The position numbers were made by a program, and so were the translations under genes. A DNA stretch of 64,000 nt, taken from the NCBI GenBank assembly GCA_012932865.1, contig SAXG01000020.1, forward strand, positions 496,001-560,000, in the 5' to 3' direction. Shown here piece after piece: positions 10,156 to 18,717 of the stretch; positions within the stretch are counted from its first letter, which is position 1, and each line of letters begins with the position of its first letter. The notes below the pieces were generated by a model. It saw only the letters and a program-made list of their open reading frames with translations, was not told the DNA's origin and searched no databases. Origin of the DNA: Amylostereum areolatum. Its lineage: Eukaryota; Basidiomycota; Agaricomycetes; Russulales; Stereaceae.

Positions 10156-11381
10156 CTCGCACGTGAGAAAAGTTTGTGAACGGTCACGTGAGAAAGTGCG
10201 AACCAGAGCTGCGCGTTGCCAGCGAGCACTTTGTCGACCTCCCAGAGATATATGGCTCCCCATGCTGAGTTTTCACCGTATACCCAAGGCCGTATATATC
10301 AGCTCTACCTCGACAAACATTCCTATCGCCAATAGCCTCCGCCCTCCACATATCTATCAATGGTGCTTGGAAGACTGTCCAGCGGTAACTTCAACACGGC
10401 ACCCATCATGATCTTCCCCGAAGTGGCCATCCAAAGGCTGTGACTGCTCATGGTGTCCGTCAAATCATTTGGCATCTCGTCAATCATTGCTTCGAGTCCT
10501 ACCGCCAGGTTGCAAATCACCTGGGCTGGTGCAAGCTCTCACAAGTTCAAGCAGTTGCACGAGGCATGGGCTATCACCGCCATGTTGCTCGGTATAAGCC
10601 CTTCATCTTGAAGGCCACTGCACAGAAATGAATTCTATGAGCACATGAGAATGCTGGGAGGGATTGGGGCTCGGTTATTTGGACAGATGAGGCAAAGTTG
10701 GAACTGGGAGAAAAGTTGGGACAGAAGTGGGTGACGAGGAGACCTGGTGAGCAAGATTTGATGGACTGTGTCGCCCCAACCTTTCGAAGTGGCCGGAAAT
10801 CGATCATGGTGTGGGGGGCTATTTGTCGATGGTGTCAAGGGTCCACTTGTGAGGCTGGATTTATTTTTGGTGATGGTTGGGAAGAATGGTCGAGGAGGGC
10901 TTGGGGCAACAGAATATGTTAACCAGGTCATGAAAGGCCCGTTAAAGGCTTTTCATGATCATGTAACACATCTCAAGGGTCGTTGTATTGCTGTGGTTGA
11001 AGATGGTGCCCCTGCGCATGCGAGCCAGGCAGCCAGCCAAGCATGCACATCGGGAGCTTGGAATCCAACAGCTCAAGGTTTCAATAGGGTTTAAGTCAGG
11101 GGATGATGGTGGGTGGCTGTGGTACCGTCTCAATGTGGGTATTGCAAACACCCTTGGCTTCTTTAACTCCATTGAGAACCTTTGGGTTGCTGCTCAGAAG
11201 ATGTGGGATGGGATTTCGGTGGATGATATCCAGAAGCATACTGGAAAGATGGAGGATCGTGTTCGGGCTGTGCGCAAGGCAAAGGGCTATCATACATGGT
11301 TCTGATGTGTAGTATATATACAATAGAGGCTTCACTATCACATAGTGGTGTCATTTGTGATTTTACCGAGTGTGGACATTG
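10156..11381 (+). mobile_element. Tc1/mariner M2, left part with terminal inverted repeat
   Basis: Starts with a terminal inverted repeat (10156-10191, CTCGCACGTGAGAAAAG...) preceded by the dinucleotide TA (10154-10155). The matching inverted repeat is at 23537-23572 and is followed by TA (23573-23574), with 2 mismatches in 36 bp. Everything from 11382 to 23495 is later copia insertion flanked by CATTG; removing it and one CATTG gives a 1.3-kb element, the usual Tc1/mariner size. 10192-10428 holds no frame that can be supported; the transposase region begins near 10430. Confidence 0.85.
10429..11306 (+). pseudogene. Tc1/mariner transposase M2, broken
   Basis: Same blocks as M1: helix-turn-helix region, HRHVARYKPFIL, WTDEAKLELGE with the first catalytic Asp, SGRKSIMVWGAI, VVEDGAPAHASQ with the second Asp, and a C-terminal SIENLWVAAQKMW block where the third acidic residue is expected. 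In-frame TGA codons after KATAQK look like CGA-to-TGA and TGG-to-TGA transitions, and there are frameshifts near 10850 and 11035. A functional protein is not possible. It belongs to the DDE superfamily that cuts and pastes DNA at TA sites. Confidence 0.85.
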
Positions 11382-11832
11382 TGTTGAAGATATTCATTTA
11401 TGTCTGATTTCTACGCCTTTATTCCGTTCTATCTCCGTTCTATTCGCTTCTATTCCGCTCCATTCACCCTATTATCGTCTCATTCCGCGTCTATACCCTC
11501 ACATGCCCTCTCCACTTCACCCACTGTTCGCTATTGTACTGTACTTACTGTAGTTCAGCCTGAGCTAGCTTCCCTAGCTTCAGTTTCGAGTTAGTTACCG
11601 CTTTAGGGCGATTCTCGGCTTATTCCGAGTTTCCTCCCACGCTCCGTGGCCTCTACCTGCAGCCACACGCGTCTGCTCCTCCTCAGTCGCTCATTCTATC
11701 CTGCAGGTATGCCCTTTGCTTGTTTCTGTCTTGTTTCTCAGTCGCTCATTCTGTGCTGCAGCAATCCACTGTTTGTGTCAGTTCTGAGCGTCCCTAGCTA
11801 GTTGGCTAGCCCCTTCAACTGCGACTTCAACA
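11382..11832 (+). mobile_element. Copia C2 5' LTR
   Basis: Full 451-bp LTR, TGTTGAAGATATTC...GACTTCAACA, inserted into mariner M2 after CATTG (11377-11381). The same CATTG follows the LTR at 23045-23495, which marks the two outer ends of the C2/C3 compound. Confidence 0.95.
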
Positions 11833-12539
11833 GGTTATGGGCCCTGCGCTCTAGCCAACACCCATCGCTTTTATCTCGCCTCACAGCACCCCCCTCGCCT
11901 CGTCCTTCTACACACCTCTCCTACCATCCCTAGAGGCCCCAGCCCTCGAGTTTCGAGTCGAACAACCCATCCGTCGCCTCCCAACGCCATCCCCATCCTC
12001 CAGGGCGCGCATTTCGCAACATCAAGCGCGCACGCAACACCGCTTCATCCGTTCGCCTCGCCCTTGCATATTCCGCACCTACTACTCCCTATCCAACTTC
12101 GTGCCAAGCCCCAAGGCCGTCGCTTTTGTCGTTGCGCCTCCACAGCCTGCGACGCTTCCTCCTCCTCCTCCCACCAACATCAAAGGCGTCCTCAGCGCCC
12201 CTTCAACCGTTTGCTCCCTCGCTTCGCGTCAGCCCTCCCTACCACCGTACCTACGCCCTCGCCAAACGCGGTAGCCGTCGCTCAAGCCGTTCGCCCTCAG
12301 GAGCTCGTTGTTTGCAGGAGGCTGTTTCGAGAAATTTTCGCCTTGGGATCGGACGAGTGTAGCTCCCCATCGTGTTGTGCTATCGGTACGCGCTCTTCAG
12401 GCCTCCATCTAGACCATCCACCCTCCCCATCGCCGTCGTAACCGCCCCCATCGCCCTATCCCTTCGCCCTCGGCGCCCCCTCGAACCTCTGCTCGTCCAA
12501 ATCGTCGCTTTTTGCGCATATCCTCTCCAATTCCTCACT
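11833..12539 (+). other. Copia C2 leader with half-tRNA primer-binding site
   Basis: Begins at the LTR edge with GGTTATGGGCCCTGCGCTC (11833-11851), complementary to the anticodon arm of initiator tRNA-Met. The remaining 690 bases are untranslated leader before the conserved MSDSIPK start. Longer open frames that begin further upstream in the leader are not used in my call because the conserved product starts at 12540. Confidence 0.75.
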
Positions 12540-14934
12540 ATGTCCGACTCTATCCCCAAAATCGACGCTCTTACCGGCCAAAACTACAAGGACTGGTCAA
12601 ACGAGGTACTAGCCTGGCTCCAGACCAAGGGCTGGGACGCTGTAGTGCTGGGGGAGACGTCCAAGCCGGCGGATACTGCTGCTGCCGCCCTCAAGGAGTA
12701 CACCTCGATCTGCTCCAAGGCTGGGGGTGCGATTTACCTCCTCATCTCCAAGGACCAGCGAGGTCCTGTGGACGACCTTAGGCGCGACGCCCCTGCTATG
12801 TGGACGAAGCTCGAGGCGCTGCACGTCAAGAAGGCGCCTGGTGCGCGTTTCAACGCGTATGACGACCTCTTCAATGTCCGCAAGAAGGAGGACGAGTCCC
12901 TGCTCGCTATGGCGACGCGAGTGGACGATGCTATGCGTCGCATTCGCTCCCTTCGCCCTGCGTCTCTCGAGGAGCTCGACAAGGAGCTCACCACCATGGC
13001 GTACATCCGCGCCCTGCCCTCGGAGTACTCCTCCTTCGTCTCCTCCCTCCTCCTGCTCGAGAAGCTCGACCCTGACAGCGTCAAGGACGCGTTTGTGCGC
13101 GAGGAGACCAACAGGGAGCGCAACCCTGAGTTCTTCAAGCCGGACGCCTCGTCTGCGCTCAGTGCGTCGTCCTCTGGCGCGCCTGGCAAGGCCAAGGGGC
13201 AGTCCTCGCGTCCACGTCTCACTTGCGCGTTCTGCAAGAAGAGCGGGCACGAGGAGAAGACCTGCTACCAGAAGCAGATCAAGGACCTGCGCGCTCGCCT
13301 TGGGGACAAGGCCAACGCCGCGTCGTCGTCGTCTGATGGCTTCAATCCTGCTGGCGAACACGCTGGCAGCGCTGCATCCGCAAGTGTCGCTCCTTCCGAC
13401 CCCCTCTCGCCGCTGCAGCTCGATGCTGACGTCGATTGGAATGCAGACACCGGCGCCACGTCTCATATGACCCCGCATCGCCACTTCTTCACCTCCTATC
13501 GTCCCCTTCGCACGCCCATTCGCCTCGCAGACGGAAAGACGGTGTACAGTGCAGGAGTCAGCTCAGTGGTGTTCAATCGGGTTGTAGCAGGAAAGGCGCA
13601 GGGCGCCGTCGAGTTTACTAGAGTCCTCCATGTTCCCCATCTTCGCAATAATCTCCTCTCTGTCCTCTACCTTGCGAAGCATAAGGCGTTCGTCGTCACC
13701 ATCAAGGGGAGCCGCGTCTCCTTCGCTAAGGACGGCGCAGTGTGGCTCACTGCAACGATCAACGACGCGAACACCGCCTATCTCGACGGTTCCACCTCTA
13801 CAGCGTCGCACTACGCCCTTTCCGCTGCGCTTGCCGCCTCTACGCCTCTCGACGCGTCCCTATGGCACCGCCGCCTTGCGCACTTCAACCACGCCGGTCT
13901 CCAGCGCATAGTGCGCGAGAACCTCGTCACCGGTCTCGTCTTCAACTCGTTGGAGAAGCCCGACCCTATCTGCGAGCCCTGCCTCGCTGGCAAGATGCAC
14001 GCGGACCCGTTCCCCTCCTCTACCACCGTCTACACAAAGCGCCTCGCCCTCGTCCACTCCGACCTGCACGGTCCGCTTCCAGTCCGCACCGCCTCTGGCT
14101 ATCGCTACTGGGTCCTCTACATCGACGCAGCCTCGCGTTTCTACGCCGTCTACCTGCTTCGCAAGAAGTTGGACCAGTACGAGGCGTTCAAGGACTTCAA
14201 AGCGTGGGCCGAGAAGCAGACAGGCGAGAAGCTGCTCGCGCTGCAGGACGACAAGGGGGGCGAATACATGGGTCGCAACATGGACGAGTTCTGTTCGCTG
14301 CACGGGATCGAGCGCCGTCATACGACGCGCAATCGCCCGCAGCAGAACGGCGTGGCGGAGCGCGCGAATCGCACCATTGAGGAGGGCATCACTGCGATGC
14401 TTGTGGAGTCCGGCCTGCCTGCGTCTTTCTGGGGAGAAGCGCTCAGTGCCTACATCCACGTCCGCAACCGCCTCCCCACCGCCGCTATCAAGGCGCACAC
14501 CACGCCCTTTGAGCTCTGGCACGGGTCCAAGCCGGATGTGAGTCGTCTGCGCGTGTGGGGATGCACCGCATACGTCCACGTCCAGCGCGACAAGCGCAAG
14601 GGCCTGCAGCCGCACATGGTGAAGGCCGCCTTCATCGGGTATCGGAGGGGTACAAAGGTTGGAAGTTCTGGGACCCTATAGCGAAGAAGGTCATCATTTG
14701 CGAGCGCGCAGACTTTGATGAGCGCGATTTCCCTCGCTCCAGGCTCAACAAGCCGCTCCTGCCCTCGCGTTCCGCTCCCCTCTTCCCTCCTTCGCCCCCA
14801 TCGGAGCCCGCTCCCTCTCAGCCGGCGCTGGATGCCGGGGGAGACTGTTGAAATAAGGCTAAGCCCTGGCCTGTTGCACACAATCAGAGCTCGGTGATAT
14901 TCTCTATATCAACTACCAACCTGTTCCCACTATC

Positions 14935-15008
14935 GGACAGGTAGCTCAGTTGGTTAGAGCACCCTTCTAGAATATGGGAGGTCCTGGGTTCAATCCCCGG
15001 CCAGTCCA
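14935..15008 (+). tRNA. tRNA-like sequence in 5' LTR of the TRIM
   Basis: Full-length tRNA-like cloverleaf of 74 bases, identical in plan to the one at 10008-10081: A-A mismatch in the acceptor stem, T-T mismatch in the anticodon stem, AGA in the anticodon position, intact A and B boxes. No T-run follows directly; the first TTTT is at the very end of the LTR (15046-15049). Confidence 0.7.
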
Positions 15009-15054
15009 CTTTGTGTTTCACTTTATGACTGAAGGTCCCTCTGTGTTTTCAACA

Positions 15055-15139
15055 TGGTAGCAGCACCCGCCTTCATGATTACTGTTGGGCACAAGTGGCG
15101 AGTGCCTAAGATCACATCAGGCCTGGTCTTACGGGGGTG
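15055..15139 (+). other. TRIM interior: primer-binding site to polypurine tract
   Basis: Begins at the LTR edge with TGGTAGCAGCACC, of which TGGTAGCAG matches the complement of a tRNA 3' end ...CTGCTACCA, typical of initiator tRNA-Met. It ends with TTACGGGGGTG just before the 3' LTR. The middle shows no frame worth calling. The last 70 bases recur at 9848-9918. Confidence 0.8.
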
Positions 15140-15228
15140 TGTTGAAATAAGGCTAAGCCCTGGCCTGTTGCACACAATCAGAGCTCGGTGATATTCTCTA
15201 TATCAACTACCAACCTGTTCCCACTATC

Positions 15229-15302
15229 GGACAGGTAGCTCAGTTGGTTAGAGCACCCTTCTAGAATATGGGAGGTCCTGGGTTCAATCCCCGGCCAGTC
15301 CA
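15229..15302 (+). tRNA. tRNA-like sequence in 3' LTR of the TRIM
   Basis: Second copy of the LTR-borne tRNA-like module, with the same boxes, mismatches and AGA triplet as the copy in the 5' LTR. Confidence 0.7.
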
Positions 15303-17400
15303 CTTTGTGTTTCACTTTATGACTGAAGGTCCCTCTGTGTTTTCAACAGAGACGACGACTCATCCTCTGCTGAGCAAGACGAGCCTGTTCAGCCTCCAGC
15401 TCCACCTGCTGATGAGCACGAGCATGATGTTGATCAGGATGCGGCCGATCCCGCTCCTGCGCCGCCTGAAGCCGATCCTGCACCTCCCTCTCCACATGCG
15501 GGTCCTTCGCGGCCTGCTCCTCGAGCCTTCGCGGCCTGCTCCTCGAGGGAGGAAGCGCGCCGCTTCGCCCACCGGTCCTCTGCGCCGTAGCACGCGCGAC
15601 GCCGTTGTCAAGGCGCGATCGAACAGCTGGCAGCCTCAACCAGTGCCCTCCAAGGCAAAAGTGCGCGAGCCGCTTCCTGCAGTCGAATCCGACGAGGAGG
15701 ACGCTCATAGGGACTCTCCTGAGCCGTGGGCGAATGACGACGTCTACTTCGCGCAGGAGACGCCTGAGGCCGCCTTTGCCATCCACACCGCGTTGGAGAC
15801 CGCCCTGCTATCCGCAGACGGCGAGCCGCTCTCCTACCGGCAGGCTATGCAACGTCCGGACGCGGAGATGTGGCTTGCAGCGTGCAGAGAGGAGCTCGAC
15901 GCGCATGCAGCCAATGGCACCTGGTCTATCGCTTCCCTTCCCCCTGGCGCGCACGCTGTCGCATCGCGCTGGGTCTTCAAGGTCAAGCGCAAGGAGGACG
16001 GCTCCATCGAGCGCTACAAGGCGCGCGTCGTCGCCAAGGGCTTTGCCCAGCGTCCTGGCTTCGACTACTTCGAGACCTTCGCTCCCACTGCCAAGTTCCA
16101 GGCCATTCGCACTGTCCTCGCCCTCGCCGCCGTCGAGGATCTCCACCTGCGCTCCATCGACATCTCCCATGCCTTCATCAATGGCGACCTCGATGCGGAG
16201 GTCTACATGAAGCAGCCTGAGGGCTTCGAGGAGGGTCCTCCTGGCGCGGTCTGCAAGCTGCAGAAGTCGATCTATGGCCTCAAGCAGGCCGCTCGCCTGT
16301 GGAAGATCAAGCTGATGGAGGTCCTGTGCGACAAGATGGGATTCCGCTGCATCTACAGCGACGCGTCGATCTATGTGCTTCAGCGCGACGCTGTGCGCGT
16401 TCTCCTCCCTGTCTTCGTCGACGATGGGACCCTAGCGTCGAATTCGGAGCCTGTTCTCGACGAGATCATCGCCACTCTTCGCACGCACTTCAAGCTGCGA
16501 GATCTCGGCCCCACCTCCTTCCTCCTCGGCATCCACATCACTCGAGACCGCTCTCTGCGCACCCTCTTCCTCTCCCAGCGCCAGTACATCGTCGACACGC
16601 TTGCACGCTACAACCATGCCGACTGCCACCCTGTCACCACGCCCATGCTTCCTGGCTCGCGTCTGACGAAGGCTATGTCGCCCCAGAACGCGTCGGAGCA
16701 CGCATTCATGCAGAAGGTGCCCTATGGCAGCGCCGTCGGTTCCCTGCTCTACATCGCGACTGCGACCCGTCCAGACATCGCCTACACCGTCTCCAATCTG
16801 TGCCGCTTCATTTCGGACCCAGGTCCTCAGCATTGGCGCGCCGTCCAGCATCTGTTCAAGTACCTCCAGAGTACGAAGGACTTGAAGCTCGTGTACAGGC
16901 CGACCGACGACTCCGAGCTGTTCACCACCTTCACAGACTCGGACCACGGCAGAAACATCGACAATGGCCGCTCCACAGGCGGGTATCTCGTCCGGATCGG
17001 TTCTGGCGCTGTCAGCTGGAGCTCTCGCCTCCAATCGCTCGTCGCACAGTCGACGACCGAGGCGGAGTACATTGCTGCCTCGAGGCTGGCAAGGAGATCG
17101 TCTGGATGCGCAACCTGCTCTCTGAGTTTGGCTACACAGTCGAGGGCGCTTCGCTCCTGTACTCGGACAACCAGTCGTCTATCAACGTCTCGAAGAATCC
17201 CGAACATCATGGACGCATGAAGCACCTCGACCTTCGTTTCTACTGGCTGCGAGACGAAGTGGAGGCCGGCCGGATTGTTCTCAAGTTTGTGGGGACAAAC
17301 GAGATGCCGGCCGACATCCTGACAAAGGTGCTGCCTCGGGAGCGCGTTGTGCGCTGCAGGGAGATGATGGGACTCGAGTAGGCGTCTCATCACGGGGGAG

Positions 17401-17560
17401 TGTTGAAGATATTCCTTTATGTCTGATTTCTACGCCTTATTCCGTTCTATCTCCGTTCTATTCGCTTCTATTCCGCTCCATTCACCCTATTATCGCTCAT
17501 CCGCATCTATACCCTCACATGCCCTCTCCACTTCACCCACTGTTCGCTATTGTACTGTAC
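17401..17560 (+). mobile_element. Copia C2 3' LTR, truncated by C3
   Basis: First 160 bases of an LTR following the C2 polypurine tract (ACGGGGGAG, ending 17400). It stops after ...TTGTACTGTAC, where a complete LTR of C3 begins. In full LTRs the next bases would be TTACTGTAG. The rest of this LTR is absent downstream of C3. Confidence 0.9.
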
Positions 17561-18010
17561 TGTTGAAGATATTCGTTTATGTCTGATTTCTACGCCTTTA
17601 TTCTGTTCTATCTCCCTTCTATTCGCGTCTATTCCGCTCCATTCACCCTATTATCATCTAATTCCGCGTCTATACCCTCACATGCCCTCTCCACTTCACC
17701 CACTGTTCGCTATTGTACTGTACTTACTGTAGTTCAGCCTGAGCTAGCTTCCCTAGCTTCAGTTTCGAGTTAGTTACCGCTTTGGTCGATTCTCGGCTTA
17801 TTCCGAGTTTCCTCCCACGCTCCATGGCCTCTACCTGCAGCCACACGCGTCTGCTCCTCCTCAGTCGCTCATTCTGTGCTGCAGGTATGCCCTTTGCTCG
17901 TTTCTGTCTTGTTTCTCAGTCGCTCATTCTGTGCTGCAGCAATCCACTGTTTGTGTCAGTTCTGAGCGTCCCTAGCTAGTTGGCTAGCCCCTTCAACTGC
18001 GACTTCAACA

Positions 18011-18717
18011 GGTTATGGGCCCTGCGCTCTAGCCAACATCCATCGCTTTTATCTCGCCTCACAGCACCCCCCTCGCCTCGTCCTTCTACACACCTCTCCT
18101 ACCATCCCTAGAGGCCCCAGCCCTCGAGTTTCAAGTCGAACGACCCATCCGTCGCCTCCCAACGCCATCCCCATCCTCCAGGGCGCGCATTTCGCAACAT
18201 CAAGCGCGCACGCAACGCCCCTTCATCCGTTCGCCTCGCCCTTGCATATTCCGCATCTACTACTCCCTATCCAACTTCGTGCCAAGCCCCAAGGCCGTCG
18301 CTTTTGTCGCTGCGCGTCCACAGCCTGTGACGCTTCCTCCTCCTCCTCCCACAAACATCAAAGGCGCCCTCAGCGCCCCTTCAACCGTTTGCTACCTCGC
18401 TTCGCGTCAGCCCTCCCTACCACCCTACCTACCCCCTCGCCAAACGCGGTAGCCGTCGCTGAAGCCGTTCGCCCTCAGGAGCTCGTTGTTTGCAGGAGGC
18501 TGTTTCGAGAAATTTTCACCTTGGGATCGGACGAGTGTAGCTTCCCATCGCGTTGTGCTATCGGTACGCGCTCTTCAGGCCTCCATCTAGACCATCCACC
18601 CTCCCCATCGCCGTCGTACCCGCCCCCATCGCCCTATCCCATCGCCCTCGGCGCCCCCTCGAACCTCTGCTCGTCCAAATCGTCGCTTTTTGCGTATATC
18701 CTCTCCAATTCCTCATT
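18011..18717 (+). other. Copia C3 leader and primer-binding site
   Basis: 18011-18029 reads GGTTATGGGCCCTGCGCTC, complementary to the anticodon stem-loop of initiator tRNA-Met. The leader runs to the MSDSIPK start codon at 18718. The frame is open for 55 codons upstream of that ATG, but the conserved Gag start fits better. Confidence 0.75.

Larger units (their letters stand above)
14846..15348 (+). mobile_element. Complete tRNA-bearing TRIM retroelement
   Basis: A 503-bp element of two 209-bp LTRs (14846-15054 and 15140-15348) around an 85-bp interior. It has no coding capacity. The target duplication is GAGAC (14841-14845 and 15349-15353); the other palindrome arm has a single GAGAC at the equivalent place (near 5435), so the empty site is directly visible. 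The interior opens with a tRNA-3'-end-type primer-binding site and closes with a purine-rich ACGGGGGTG tract, so it has the parts needed for reverse transcription and integration by enzymes supplied elsewhere. The two LTRs show no difference that I could find, which implies a recent insertion. Confidence 0.95.
12540..17381 (+). pseudogene. Copia C2 gag-pol, frameshifted and interrupted by a TRIM
   Basis: Mirror copy of C1. Gag, CCHC knuckle, DTGA protease, integrase, FVDD reverse transcriptase and RNase H can all be read, but a base is missing near 14641 (FIGYPEGYKG stretch) and near 17081 (YIAAVEAGK stretch), exactly as in C1. C2 lacks the extra N-terminal frameshift of C1. A 503-bp tRNA-bearing TRIM plus 5-bp duplication interrupts it at 14846-15353 in the Pro/Ala-rich linker between integrase and reverse transcriptase. 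Private substitutions such as Gly to Ser (YLQSTK) and Ala to Val (TKVLPRE) separate it from C1. Confidence 0.93.

Noticed and set aside
14935..15008. A host tRNA-Ser(AGA) gene
   Set aside because: It is class I with a short variable loop, has two stem mismatches, and occurs only inside TRIM LTRs in this window. It is an element module, whatever its origin.
3383..17400. Palindrome as a pure assembly artefact
   Set aside because: The arms differ by a TRIM insertion with its own target duplication, a private frameshift and several substitutions, and the centre is asymmetric. A simple fold-back artefact would give identical arms. Reads are still needed to confirm.
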